A model generated the notes under the pieces. The model was not told the DNA's origin. It worked only from the letters and a program-made list of their open reading frames with translations, and searched no databases. DNA of 64,000 nt, from NCBI RefSeq assembly GCF_018881605.1, contig NZ_JACVPZ010000001.1:434001-498000 (forward strand), read 5' to 3'. Shown piece by piece: positions 42,339 through 51,200 of the stretch. How positions within the stretch are numbered: the first letter of the stretch is position 1; every line of letters starts with the position of its first letter. A program made the position numbers and the translations under genes. The stretch comes from Polynucleobacter sp. UB-Tiil-W10. Lineage in GTDB: Bacteria > Pseudomonadota > Gammaproteobacteria > Burkholderiales > Burkholderiaceae.

Positions 42339-43007
42339 ATGAATCGAGCCATCATGCCATTGCGCTCAATTATCTTGAGTTTTCTAGTTTTAGTAGCAAT
42401 TTTGCCCATTAAAGAGTCTTTTGCTCAATGGGGCGGATCCCAAGGCTCTGGAATCCCAGGAATGCCTGGAATGCGAAGGGGTGCCGGGCGCAATGCCTCT
42501 AATCCCGACTCTTCCAGCACATCGGCAAATACCCATATCTCAATGCCTACTCCAGGCTCACATCTGCTGACTTATGAGCAAATCGAAATTGGATTGTCTC
42601 GCCTTGAGGAAAGTCTTAAGCTAACACCCGAACAAAGCAAGGCTTGGAACAATTTCGCAATAAAAGTAAGACTCTATGCAAGTGATGTTGCCAAAGAAAG
42701 GGCTAAATTGAATAACGATAGTTCCGCCACTATTGATGGCCTGAAATTTCTAAACCAATCTACCGAAGATGCAAAAAATCGATATACCAGCTTAAAAGAG
42801 GTAGATGAGACTGCCAAACCGCTTTACAAACTATTGAGTGCTGAGCAAAAGGCATCTTTTGATAGCAAAGTACCTACTTTTATTAATGCAAGCCCAAAAA
42901 GGCTGGCGCCAAGCCAACCAAACTACAACTTGCCAGAACTCGGTGGATCACCATCGCCCAACCAAAACCCTGGGTCAGGTACCTTGCCAGGCTACATTCG
43001 CCAGTAA
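42339..43007 (+). CDS. Spy/CpxP-like LTXXQ-motif periplasmic protein
   Basis: A 222-residue protein with a signal peptide (about 1-30, ending SFAQW), a Gly/Met/Pro/Ser-rich linker (32-75) and a helical core with the LTPEQ motif (KLTPEQSKAWNNFAIKV near 95) and a second LLSAEQKASFDSKV near 165. These are the marks of the Spy/CpxP family, periplasmic chaperones or stress sensors. The C-terminus is a Pro/Asn-rich tail. It is transcribed divergently from the sigma operon and the next gene starts one base after its stop. Confidence 0.8.
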   Translation: MNRAIMPLRSIILSFLVLVAILPIKESFAQWGGSQGSGIPGMPGMRRGAGRNASNPDSSSTSANTHISMPTPGSHLLTYEQIEIGLSRLEESLKLTPEQSKAWNNFAIKVRLYASDVAKERAKLNNDSSATIDGLKFLNQSTEDAKNRYTSLKEVDETAKPLYKLLSAEQKASFDSKVPTFINASPKRLAPSQPNYNLPELGGSPSPNQNPGSGTLPGYIRQ

Positions 43008-43310
43008 ATGCGTAACCCCAACAATCTAAGTGGTCATATTCTGCCGACTTCAGGCGCAATGCTTGGGGTATGCATGACCGTTATCAGCATTGTGAAGCTA
43101 ACCCAAACAAACCGAGGTATTGGCTATTGGGTAGATGACCTCCTAGCCCTAGATACCCTCATCTTTCTAGCAAGCTCTATCTTTTCATACCTATCCATTC
43201 GAAGCAATTCAAAAAAGGTTTATTTTGAAGATATTGCGGATAAGTTCTTTATGCTCGCATTGCTCTGCATGGGTGCTGCAGTCTTACTCCTGACATACGA
43301 AATTGTGTAG
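43008..43310 (+). CDS. Small three-helix membrane protein
   Basis: A 100-residue protein with three hydrophobic segments (about 13-30, 47-64 and 80-98) and a short polar loop (RSNSKKVYFEDIADK) before the last one. The ATG follows directly after the TAA of the Spy-like gene, so it is translationally coupled and presumably part of the same stress regulon. No family recognised; the layout resembles small inner-membrane proteins often found beside sigma-factor modules. Confidence 0.6.
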   Translation: MRNPNNLSGHILPTSGAMLGVCMTVISIVKLTQTNRGIGYWVDDLLALDTLIFLASSIFSYLSIRSNSKKVYFEDIADKFFMLALLCMGAAVLLLTYEIV

Positions 43311-43370
43311 TCAGTGCGATGGCTGCGTCTGGCAGTAAGCAGGCCTTAAATATTAGACACAACAATCTAC

Positions 43371-43506
43371 AAGTAGTTCATTGTTTCAACGGCAGACCTA
43401 TATGTTTATTGGGGTTGCCATGGAAGATGTGTGAGGATTGCTTACACACTTTGTTGCACAGAAAGAAAAACGACTTAGGAATTTCTCCCTAAGTCGTTGA
43501 TTTCAT
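43371..43506. repeat. Copy 2 of the tRNA 3'-flank, intact
   Basis: The original 3' flank of the tRNA gene. Bases 43371-43499 match 37520-37648 without gaps (about 19 mismatches). The last stretch, from 43497 on, continues into the tRNA as part of the 55-base perfect repeat. Confidence 0.85.
43466..43498 (-). terminator. Intrinsic terminator of the tRNA(CAU) transcript
   Basis: On the minus strand AACGACTTAGG pairs with CCTAAGTCGTT (arms 43488-43498 and 43469-43479), followed by TTT and T-rich sequence. It lies about 10 bases after the tRNA CCA end. Confidence 0.85.
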
Positions 43507-43583
43507 TGGTGGGCCCACCAGGACTTGAACCTGGGACCAAAGGATTATGAGTCCTCTGCTCTAACCAACTGAGCTATGGGCCC
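43507..43583 (-). tRNA. tRNA with CAU anticodon, probably tRNA-Ile2 (lysidine type)
   Basis: A 77-base gene with encoded CCA that folds into a complete cloverleaf: acceptor GGGCCCA/TGGGCCC, D stem GCTC/GAGC, anticodon stem GAGGA/TCCTT with loop CTCATAA (anticodon CAT at 43547-43549), and T stem CCAGG/CCTGG with loop TTCAAGT. C4 and C5 of the acceptor stem and the E. coli-like TTGGTC...TTCAAGTCC part resemble tRNA-Ile2, whose C34 is changed to lysidine by TilS, rather than elongator tRNA-Met. It lies 13 bases after rpoD and is the target of the 3'-half duplication at 39 kb. Confidence 0.88.
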
Positions 43584-43596
43584 GTTAGTCTTTGGA

Positions 43597-46137
43597 TCAG
43601 TCTTCCTCGAGGAAGGTCTTGAGTTTGTCGCTGCGGCTTGGGTGACGCATCTTACGAAGAGCCTTAGCTTCAATCTGACGGATACGCTCACGGGTAACGT
43701 CAAACTGCTTACCAACTTCTTCGAGAGTGTGATCAGTACTCATCTCAACACCGAAACGCATACGCAATACTTTTGCTTCACGTGGAGTTAATGAATCAAG
43801 AACATCCTTTACTACGTCGCGCATAGAGTCGTGTAATGCTGCTTCAGCTGGAGCTAATGTATTGCCGTCTTCAATGAAGTCACCCAAATGAGAATCCTCA
43901 TCGTCACCAATTGGTGTCTCCATAGAGATTGGCTCTTTAGCAATCTTCATGATCTTACGAATCTTATCTTCAGGAATCTCCATCTTCAGCGCTAAAGTTG
44001 CAGCATCTGGCTCATGACCAGTTTCTTGCAAAATCTGACGGCTGATACGGTTCATCTTATTGATCGTCTCAATCATATGAACTGGGATACGGATAGTACG
44101 TGCCTGGTCAGCAATCGAACGAGTGATCGCCTGACGAATCCACCATGTTGCATAGGTAGAGAACTTATAGCCGCGACGGTATTCAAACTTATCTACCGCC
44201 TTCATCAAGCCGATGTTGCCTTCTTGAATCAAATCCAAGAACTGCAAACCACGGTTGGTGTATTTTTTAGCAATCGAAATAACCAAACGTAAGTTGGCTA
44301 CTGTCATCTCACGTTTAGCTTCGCGGGCACGCTTCTCACCAGCGATCATTTGCTTGTTTACTTCTTTTAATTCTGGAAGTGGAATAACAACATTCTTTTG
44401 AATATCGATCAACTTCTGTTGTAGTTCTTGAATTGCTGGAACATTACGCTGCAAGAGTGCGCTATATGGCTTGTTCTCTTTGAGCAACTTTTCAGTCCAA
44501 GTCAAATTCATAGACATCTTAGGGAAGTCTTTTAATACTTCACTACGATTAACGCCGACTTTGTCTACCAATAGGCTAACGATGCCACGTTCGAGCTTCC
44601 AAACTTGGTCCACTTGTGAGCGCATCGTATCGCATAACTTCTCAACACTCTTCGCAGTTAAACGGAAACCCAGTAACTCAGCACGAATCGCTTCTTGTGC
44701 TTTCAGATATGCAGGGCAGTTATAACCATCTTTATCGAAGGCACGACGCATCTTGTCAGCTTGTGCACGAACAATCGCAAATTTCTCCAAAGAAATCTGC
44801 TTTAACTCTTCTAACTGTTTGGCATTAGCTGTAGCAGCACCGCCGCCACCGCCGCCGCCTTCGTCTTCGCCACCATCTTCTTCGCCTTCTTCGGCATCCG
44901 GATCAATTTCTGGCTCTTCAGGTCCAAGCTTAATATCTTCTGCGTTGGGATCAACCAAGCCATCAACAAACTGGTCGATCTCCATCTCGCCACTAGCAAT
45001 CTTGTCAACGTTGTTCAGAATCTCGGCAATCGTTACAGGGCAAGCAGCCAAAGCCATGACCATATCTTTGAGGCCAGCTTCAATCTTCTTCGCAATAACA
45101 ATCTCGCCTTCGCGAGTCAACAAATCAACCGTACCCATCTCACGCATGTACATACGTACTGGATCGGTTGTGCGACCAAACTCTGAGTCCACTGTGGAGA
45201 GGGCTGCCTCAGCCTTTTCTTCAGCCTCTTCTTCGGAAGCTGCAGCTTCTGTGTTGTCAGACAGGATTAGGGTTTCAGCATCAGGAGCCTGTTCGTAAAC
45301 AGTAATACCGATATCGTTGAGCAAGCTGATCAAAGTCTCCAATGCATCTGCATCAGATAACTCATCGGACATTACGTCATTCATCTCGCCATGGGTTAAG
45401 TAACCTTTGGACATACCCATCTTGATCAGAGTCTTCAAGCGAGCACGGCGTAATTCTTGTTGCTCTTCTGTGCCCAACTGCTGTGCTGCAAATTCTTTTA
45501 AAAGCGCCTTCTCTTTGGCCTTACGCTCACGGGCTTTTTGACGGTCAGTTAAAACTGGTTCTGCATTTTCTGCAGGAGCATCAGCCTTAGCTTTGCGGCC
45601 GCGCTTCTTCTCATCCTCAGCCGCTGGCTCCTCAAGTTCAGCAACCTTGGCTTTTTTGTCTTTGGTTTCTTTTGTTTCTTTAGCTAGCTCAGCCTTAGGT
45701 GCAGGTGCTGCTTTACCTTTTTTTACTGGCTCAACTTTGACTTCTGCTTTTGCAGGAGCCTTAGCAACTGGCTTCGCTGGTACTTTTGCAGCTGGCTTTG
45801 CAACAGCTTTTGTTGGTTTTGCTGGTGCTTTAGCTGGTGCCTTAGGTGCTGGTTTTGCAGCAGCCTTCACTGGTTTTGCTGGGGCCTTCGCTTTAGCGAT
45901 TGGTTTTGCTGGTGCTTTAGCTGGCGCCTTAGGTGCTGGTTTTGCAACAGCCTTCACTGGAGACTTCGCTTTAGGGGCTGGTTTGGCAGGTGCCTTTGCT
46001 TTGGAAACTGGTTTAGCTGCAGCCTTTACTGGCTTTGCCGGAGTTTTTGCTTTAGTCGCTGGTTTTGCAGCGGCTTTGACTGGTTTAGCTGGAGCTTTCG
46101 CTTTTGGAGCTGGTTTTTTGGTCTTGGTATTCGGCAT
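43597..46137 (-). CDS. rpoD: RNA polymerase primary sigma factor with long basic N-terminal extension
   Basis: An 846-residue sigma-70, about 230 longer than E. coli RpoD. Roughly the first 200 residues are low-complexity Lys/Ala/Pro repeats ([14 protein letters not shown] units), like a histone H1 tail, then [10 protein letters not shown]. The conserved parts follow: region 1.1 near 220-285 ([18 protein letters not shown]), region 1.2 with [12 protein letters not shown] near 325, an acidic Gly-rich spacer ([12 protein letters not shown]), regions 2-3 with [16 protein letters not shown] and [16 protein letters not shown], and region 4 with LRMRFGVEM and the HTH near the end. It is last in rpsU-yqeY-dnaG-rpoD. 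The ribosome site at the ATG is weak. Confidence 0.97.
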   Translation of the reverse strand: MPNTKTKKPAPKAKAPAKPVKAAAKPATKAKTPAKPVKAAAKPVSKAKAPAKPAPKAKSPVKAVAKPAPKAPAKAPAKPIAKAKAPAKPVKAAAKPAPKAPAKAPAKPTKAVAKPAAKVPAKPVAKAPAKAEVKVEPVKKGKAAPAPKAELAKETKETKDKKAKVAELEEPAAEDEKKRGRKAKADAPAENAEPVLTDRQKARERKAKEKALLKEFAAQQLGTEEQQELRRARLKTLIKMGMSKGYLTHGEMNDVMSDELSDADALETLISLLNDIGITVYEQAPDAETLILSDNTEAAASEEEAEEKAEAALSTVDSEFGRTTDPVRMYMREMGTVDLLTREGEIVIAKKIEAGLKDMVMALAACPVTIAEILNNVDKIASGEMEIDQFVDGLVDPNAEDIKLGPEEPEIDPDAEEGEEDGGEDEGGGGGGGAATANAKQLEELKQISLEKFAIVRAQADKMRRAFDKDGYNCPAYLKAQEAIRAELLGFRLTAKSVEKLCDTMRSQVDQVWKLERGIVSLLVDKVGVNRSEVLKDFPKMSMNLTWTEKLLKENKPYSALLQRNVPAIQELQQKLIDIQKNVVIPLPELKEVNKQMIAGEKRAREAKREMTVANLRLVISIAKKYTNRGLQFLDLIQEGNIGLMKAVDKFEYRRGYKFSTYATWWIRQAITRSIADQARTIRIPVHMIETINKMNRISRQILQETGHEPDAATLALKMEIPEDKIRKIMKIAKEPISMETPIGDDEDSHLGDFIEDGNTLAPAEAALHDSMRDVVKDVLDSLTPREAKVLRMRFGVEMSTDHTLEEVGKQFDVTRERIRQIEAKALRKMRHPSRSDKLKTFLEED

Positions 46138-46370
46138 TTATTAGCACTTACTCACATTACTGTTATTGATATCGACTGAAGAAACACAGCCCCGCGTTAC
46201 GCACTTACTCACTTACCCCAAATTTCTTCAAAATAAAGCGCAAGTGGCTGAATTAAATCGGTTTTTTCTTGGGAACAGAGGATTATAGTCGATTGCGACT
46301 TTTTTGACCCCGTATTACCTAAAGATATGGGGTAATTTCAGTGAATTTCTAGGTGTATTTACAGAAATTC
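46138..46370. other. Region between dnaG and rpoD
   Basis: A 233-base gap. A 12-base direct repeat (GCACTTACTCAC) occurs at 46144-46155, inside the rpoD leader, and again at 46201-46212. No clear terminator for dnaG is seen, so dnaG and rpoD may be one message, with an internal promoter in this gap. Confidence 0.5.
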
Positions 46371-48329
46371 TTAAGAGAATTTCAGCTTTTCGCCCAATTC
46401 ACGATATCGAGCTCGATCCTGCTCGGTGGCAGTGCTTCCAGCGATCTTTTGGGTAATTTCGGTCATTTCTTGCTTCAAGTGGAGTAACTCTAGCTTCTTG
46501 AATGCCCCCTCAAGATCAGCAGCCGCACCTTCCAGCTCCAAATCAGAGCCCATTACGCGATTTCTCAGGACCTCGTACAAGGGAGCTAACTCACTACGGG
46601 AGAGTTGATCTTGGAACATCGCAAATGCTCCAGCACCTGCAATCGCTGGTTTACCCCCTTCACCTGGAATAAATTCAACTAAATCACACTGCGCCAAAAG
46701 ATCGCTCATTAAAGCATGGGCTTTTGCAGATCTTTGTTCGGCCGCCTTTAATGCGAGTGTGCGCTTATTCGCATCCAAGGCTTTTCCTAGGTGCGGAAAC
46801 TGAATGATGACGCGCAGCATTTGTTCAGCCAAATCCGTTGGCGCTTTAGGAGGTTCAATATTTTGAGTGGCAACCCGCTTTGCGGATCCCTTAGATGCTT
46901 GCCAAGGGGCACCCTGCCTATTGCTCGAGAAATTATTTTGATTAACTTGATTACCTTGCCCACTTTGGGTCCGCGCTTGCACTGGCTGATAAGTTGTTTG
47001 ACGCGCAGGCGCTACCGTTAAACCACAAAATGCTTCGAGTTCTGCTGGAGTCGTATTCGTGCGAATCGCTAACTCGCGCAAGATTTGTGTGCGCAGTGCA
47101 ATCGGGGGCATCGATAGTAGGAGTGGCTTAGCCGCATGATGGGTATGAGCTCTACCTTCAGGGGTGGTTTGCTCATGACCTTCGCTAACCACTTTAAAGA
47201 AAAAACTGGAGATAGACATTGCTTCTTTGATGACCTTCTCAAAAGCAGGAGCGCCATAGGTGCGCACATAACTATCGGGATCATGCTCAGTCGGCAAAAA
47301 TAGGAAACGAATTTCTTTATCGTCTGACATTAATGGTAAGCAAGCTTCAAGCGCACGTTGCGCCGCACGTTGACCGGCGGAATCACCATCAAATGAGAAC
47401 ACCACTTTATCGGTTTGGCGTAGCAACATACGCACATGGTTTGCGGTGCAAGCTGTACCTAAGGTTGCAACTGCATTCGGAAATCCTAATTGCGCTAAGG
47501 CAACGACATCCATATAACCTTCGCACACCAAGACATATTCTTGTGCGCGAATCGCTTGTCTTGCTTCAAATAATCCATAGAGCGTGTTGCCCTTGGAGAA
47601 GAGTGGCGTTTCTGGAGAATTCAAGTATTTTGGTTCGCCCTGATCGAGAATGCGCCCACCAAAGCCAATCGTTTGACCCTTGGGATTGCGAATGGGGAAC
47701 ATAATGCGATCACGAAAACGGTCATAACGCTTCACGGGCTGACCGCCTTCAGATTGCTCACTCTGAATAAGTAAGCCACCCTCTAATAAAGTTTTAGCCA
47801 CCTCATCATTGGAGTAGGTGCCAAATACCGCTTCTAAGCCCTGCCAGCCATCGGGTGCATAACCAAGGGCATAGCGCTTAGCAATCTCACCAGTAAGTCC
47901 ACGACCCTTCAAATACTCAACAGCCCTTGTGTTGCCTTTGAGTTGCTGGCGATACCAATCTGCAGCCGAACTCATCACCTCACTCAACGCCATTGCTTGC
48001 TGCTGTCTTGCTACATCATTCGCAGTACGCTCTTCACGAGGTACATCTAAACCTGCAGAACGCGCTAAATCTTCAATAGCATCAACATAACCAAGACCAG
48101 AGTATTCCATTAAGAAACTAATGGCAGAGCCATGAGCACCACAACCAAAGCAGTGATAGAACTGTTTAGTTGGGGATACTGAAAAAGAGGGGGATTTTTC
48201 TGAATGGAAGGGACACAAACCTTGAAAGTTTGCGCCCGCTTTTTTTAACTTAACGTGTTGCCCAACCACATCAACGATATCAACCCGATTTAAAAGATCG
48301 GCAATGAAGGATTGTGGGATGAGTGCCAT
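46371..48329 (-). CDS. dnaG: DNA primase
   Basis: A 652-residue primase that lays down RNA primers at the replication fork. The N-terminal zinc-binding domain (CPFHSEKSPSF then FYHCFGCGAHG, near residues 40-65) is followed by the TOPRIM catalytic core with YVLVCEGYMDVVALAQLG near 263 and VFSFDGDSAGQRAAQRALE near 305. The C-terminal helicase-binding part (LLSDLL... region about 510-650) is less conserved. Length slightly above E. coli's 581. It belongs to the classical rpsU-dnaG-rpoD macromolecular-synthesis operon, with yqeY inserted. Confidence 0.97.
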   Translation of the reverse strand: MALIPQSFIADLLNRVDIVDVVGQHVKLKKAGANFQGLCPFHSEKSPSFSVSPTKQFYHCFGCGAHGSAISFLMEYSGLGYVDAIEDLARSAGLDVPREERTANDVARQQQAMALSEVMSSAADWYRQQLKGNTRAVEYLKGRGLTGEIAKRYALGYAPDGWQGLEAVFGTYSNDEVAKTLLEGGLLIQSEQSEGGQPVKRYDRFRDRIMFPIRNPKGQTIGFGGRILDQGEPKYLNSPETPLFSKGNTLYGLFEARQAIRAQEYVLVCEGYMDVVALAQLGFPNAVATLGTACTANHVRMLLRQTDKVVFSFDGDSAGQRAAQRALEACLPLMSDDKEIRFLFLPTEHDPDSYVRTYGAPAFEKVIKEAMSISSFFFKVVSEGHEQTTPEGRAHTHHAAKPLLLSMPPIALRTQILRELAIRTNTTPAELEAFCGLTVAPARQTTYQPVQARTQSGQGNQVNQNNFSSNRQGAPWQASKGSAKRVATQNIEPPKAPTDLAEQMLRVIIQFPHLGKALDANKRTLALKAAEQRSAKAHALMSDLLAQCDLVEFIPGEGGKPAIAGAGAFAMFQDQLSRSELAPLYEVLRNRVMGSDLELEGAAADLEGAFKKLELLHLKQEMTEITQKIAGSTATEQDRARYRELGEKLKFS

Positions 48330-48378
48330 GTGGCTAGTATGAAAGAATTTTTCTTTCTTGGGGAGCCGCTTTCATTAC

Positions 48379-48825
48379 TTACTTCGCTAGCGCGGCTTTT
48401 ACTAAGCCAGAAACTTTACCCATATCTGCTTTGCCAGCCAATTGAGCTTTCAGTACGCCAATGACTTTACCCATATCTTGTGGGCCTACAGCACCAGTAG
48501 TAGCAACTGCAGCGGCCACTGCAGCTTCGACTTCAGCATCAGATAACTGCGCAGGCAAGTAAGTTTGTAGTATCGCCATCTCGGCAGCTTCAATTGCTAC
48601 CAAATCATCGCGCCCTGCTTTTTCAAACTGGGAGATCGAATCTTTACGCTGCTTCATCATTTTTTCAACAGTAGCAACCACACCAGCATCATCAATCACA
48701 ATGCGCTCATCTACTTCACGCTGCTTAATTGCTGCCAACAAAAGACGGATTGCTCCTAGGCGCTCAACTTCTTTTGCGCGCATGGCGTTTTTCATATCTT
48801 CGGTAATTTGATCTTTTAGACTCAT
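48379..48825 (-). CDS. GatB/YqeY domain protein
   Basis: A 148-residue helical protein with the YqeY signature: LKDQITEDMKNAMRAKE at the start, RKDSISQFEKAGRDDL in the middle and MGKVIGVLKAQLAGKADMGKVSGLVK at the end, given here in pieces. It resembles the C-terminal domain of the GatB amidotransferase subunit, which binds tRNA, and may help tRNA-dependent amidation; its own role is unproven. It is found between rpsU and dnaG in many proteobacteria. Confidence 0.9.
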   Translation of the reverse strand: MSLKDQITEDMKNAMRAKEVERLGAIRLLLAAIKQREVDERIVIDDAGVVATVEKMMKQRKDSISQFEKAGRDDLVAIEAAEMAILQTYLPAQLSDAEVEAAVAAAVATTGAVGPQDMGKVIGVLKAQLAGKADMGKVSGLVKAALAK

Positions 48826-48892
48826 GGCTTTATTCCTAGTATTGAATACAGAACGTTGAACGTTTATTTAACAATAGCGATTAAAAAGCAAA

Positions 48893-48921
48893 AACCCGCT
48901 GCGTTTCACCGTCAGCGGGTT
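48893..48921 (-). terminator. Terminator or attenuator after rpsU
   Basis: A 9-bp stem (48893-48901 with 48913-48921) with an 11-base loop; on the minus strand TTTTTG follows. It lies between rpsU and yqeY, as the known partial terminator does in E. coli, and would lower expression of the genes downstream. Confidence 0.8.
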
Positions 48922-48957
48922 TCAAAGCTTCTCGGTGAAGAGAGCTTTTAAATTCTA

Positions 48958-49170
48958 TTAGTAAAGCTTCTTAGGCAACATTTGGCTGCGAATACGCTTG
49001 TAATGGCGCTTAGCAGCTGCGGCCTTCTTACGCTTACGCTCAGCCGTTGGCTTCTCGTAAAACTCGCGTGCACGCAAGTCTGTCAAAAGGCCATTTTTTT
49101 CAATGGTGCGCTTGAAACGGCGCAATGCCACTTCAAATGGTTCGTTTTCGCGGAGGCGGACTGTAGTCAT
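48958..49170 (-). CDS. rpsU: 30S ribosomal protein S21
   Basis: A 70-residue basic ribosomal protein. [22 protein letters not shown] and the basic C-terminus ([15 protein letters not shown]) are the S21 pattern. First gene of the macromolecular-synthesis operon and divergent from tsaD with 77 bases between. Its terminator suggests it is made in excess over dnaG. Confidence 0.96.
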   Translation of the reverse strand: MTTVRLRENEPFEVALRRFKRTIEKNGLLTDLRAREFYEKPTAERKRKKAAAAKRHYKRIRSQMLPKKLY

Positions 49171-49247
49171 ACTTATTTAACTCGTATATGCTCGATAGAT
49201 ATCGAAAAATTAACTGAATTGCGATTCTAGCACGACCAAACGAAAAA

Positions 49248-50321
49248 ATGATTGTTTTAGGAATAGAAACTTCTTGTGACGAGACCGGGGTGGCTTTATA
49301 CAACACCATTCCTTGGGAAGAGGGCAAACCGGCCTGCCAGGGCATACTGGGGCAAGGTCTGCACTCCCAGATCGCCATGCACCGGGACTATGGGGGTGTT
49401 GTCCCCGAATTAGCCTCCCGAGACCATATTCGCCGTGTTTTACCCCTTTTAGACCAATCTTTAGCCCAGTCTGGCCTCCAATTAACCGATATTGATGCCG
49501 TGGCATTCACTCAAGGCCCTGGACTGGCTGGTGCCCTGCTAGTAGGAAGCGCGTTTGCCAAATCCCTAGCCCAAGGCCTTGATTTACCCTCTATTGGGGT
49601 ACACCACCTCGAAGGACACCTACTTTCCCCGCTTTTGGGACAAACAGCCCCCCAATTTCCATTTATTGCCCTTTTGGTGTCTGGTGGTCACACCCAGCTC
49701 ATGAAAGTCTCTGGAATTGGTCAATACGAACTGCTGGGCGAAACTTTGGATGACGCAGCGGGAGAGGCTTTTGATAAAACAGCCAAATTACTTGGCCTGG
49801 ACTACCCAGGTGGAGCGGCAATCTCAAAATTGGCGGAGCAAGGTCGTCCAGGCATTTTTGATTTACCAAAACCAATGCTGCATTCTGGTGATTTAGATTT
49901 TTCTTTCTCCGGACTAAAAACTGCCGTTCTGAATCAAACCAAAAAATTTGCCGAGAAAAAGATTGATGATGCAAATGCGATTGCGCAATTTCATGCGGAT
50001 CTTGCTAGAAGCTTTGTCGACTCGATCGTTGCGGTGTTGATAAGTAAATCAGAGAAAGCACTCAAACAAACTGGTTGCAAGCATTTGGTGCTTGCAGGTG
50101 GTGTTGGCGCTAACTTACAACTTCGTACCGCACTCAATGACAAAGCTAAGCGCAATAACTTTGAAGTACATTACCCACCACTTGAACTCTGTACTGATAA
50201 CGGAGTGATGATTGCTTTTGCTGGTGCACTACGCTTGATTGAAAAAAATAATGGCTCCACAACTTCTGGAGCCTTTGATATCAAACCCCGTTGGGATTTG
50301 CAAAGTAATAATCTGAAATAG
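49248..50321 (+). CDS. tsaD: tRNA N6-adenosine threonylcarbamoyltransferase
   Basis: A 357-residue enzyme that transfers the threonylcarbamoyl group to A37 of ANN-decoding tRNAs. The actin-like fold signature [15 protein letters not shown] is at the N-terminus, the metal-binding pair HHLEGH is near residue 112, and [20 protein letters not shown] and [13 protein letters not shown] follow. Length typical. The ATG lies in a tight divergent spacing with rpsU. The old name was ygjD/gcp. Confidence 0.95.
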   Translation: MIVLGIETSCDETGVALYNTIPWEEGKPACQGILGQGLHSQIAMHRDYGGVVPELASRDHIRRVLPLLDQSLAQSGLQLTDIDAVAFTQGPGLAGALLVGSAFAKSLAQGLDLPSIGVHHLEGHLLSPLLGQTAPQFPFIALLVSGGHTQLMKVSGIGQYELLGETLDDAAGEAFDKTAKLLGLDYPGGAAISKLAEQGRPGIFDLPKPMLHSGDLDFSFSGLKTAVLNQTKKFAEKKIDDANAIAQFHADLARSFVDSIVAVLISKSEKALKQTGCKHLVLAGGVGANLQLRTALNDKAKRNNFEVHYPPLELCTDNGVMIAFAGALRLIEKNNGSTTSGAFDIKPRWDLQSNNLK

Positions 50322-50347
50322 ATTTATTGTGACTTATTTGTTGGTGC

Positions 50348-51175
50348 TTATTTCTGGTGGCTGATTCGGGCGAATGCACTGTGGTTATGGATGGACTCAA
50401 AGTTCTCAGCTTCAACCACAAAAGAGTGAATGCGCTGATCTGCCTTGAGATTACCGGCCACATCACGAACCAAGTCTTCTACAAATTTGGGGTTGCTATA
50501 AGAATGCTCAGTCACCCATTTTTCATCAGGACGCTTTAGTAAGCCCCATAACTCACTGGATGCTTCACTCTCTGCAGCTGATACCAAATCCTCCACCGTC
50601 ATTTTAGTTTCAGCATCCAGCACCACTGACATAGTCACATGTGAGCGCTGATTGTGCGCACCAAAATCAGAAATCTCTTTTGAGCAAGGGCACAAGCTCA
50701 TGACTGGAACTTGTGCACGCAAACCCAATTCAATCTCCGTACCGCCATTGGCATTTTGTTTGGCAGTAGCCATCCAAGTCACTTCGTAATCCATTAAGCT
50801 TTCAACGCCAGACACTGGGGCCGCTTTTTTAACAAAGTGCGTATAAGTAAATTGCACATGTCCTTCTTTGGCATCAAGCAATGGCAACATCTCGCGCACC
50901 ATTGCCACTACTGAAGTGCTATCGACAGCAATATCTTGTTTTTGTAGCAAAGCCATGAAGCGCGACATATGAGTGCCCTTCACATGCGCAGGCAAAGCGA
51001 CATCCATCTCGAATAGCCCTACCGAAGGAAAATTACCCGTTTTGCTACGAATAGTGAGTGGATGACGTACGCCACGGATACCTACCTGCTCAATTGGCAA
51101 AGCGCGCTCATCCCGAGTTGATTGCACATCAGGCATTGCGCTTGGCTTTAAAAAAGCGGGGTTCATGTCATTCAT
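50348..51175 (-). CDS. folE2: GTP cyclohydrolase IB (FolE2 type)
   Basis: A 275-residue enzyme making dihydroneopterin triphosphate from GTP, the first step of folate and queuosine precursor synthesis. The IB type uses various divalent metals in place of FolE's zinc. The ATG at 51175 is preferred; a TTG-started frame begins 18 bases earlier. The conserved Cys in MSLCPCSKEIS near residue 155 and EHSYSNPKFVEDLVRD near 225 are typical. FolB, a later pathway enzyme, is at 22.2 kb. It lies 25 bases after dxs. Confidence 0.92.
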   Translation of the reverse strand: MNDMNPAFLKPSAMPDVQSTRDERALPIEQVGIRGVRHPLTIRSKTGNFPSVGLFEMDVALPAHVKGTHMSRFMALLQKQDIAVDSTSVVAMVREMLPLLDAKEGHVQFTYTHFVKKAAPVSGVESLMDYEVTWMATAKQNANGGTEIELGLRAQVPVMSLCPCSKEISDFGAHNQRSHVTMSVVLDAETKMTVEDLVSAAESEASSELWGLLKRPDEKWVTEHSYSNPKFVEDLVRDVAGNLKADQRIHSFVVEAENFESIHNHSAFARISHQK

Positions 51176-51200
51176 AGCTCTATTTTCAGGCAAAACTGGC

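Noticed and set aside
39020..43370. Integrase gene expected in a tRNA-bounded island
   Set aside because: No tyrosine or serine recombinase motifs occur in any frame between the repeats; the islet must have lost it or been mobilised by another element.
45700..46137. Short tandem repeats that could suggest a CRISPR or minisatellite
   Set aside because: They are in frame in rpoD and code for the Lys/Ala/Pro tail; units vary and there are no unique spacers.
45593..46144. A 183-codon open frame on the plus strand opposite the rpoD N-terminal repeats
   Set aside because: It is the antisense of the Lys/Ala/Pro repeats; its Ala/Gly/Phe composition is a by-product of that repeat, and there is no ribosome site.
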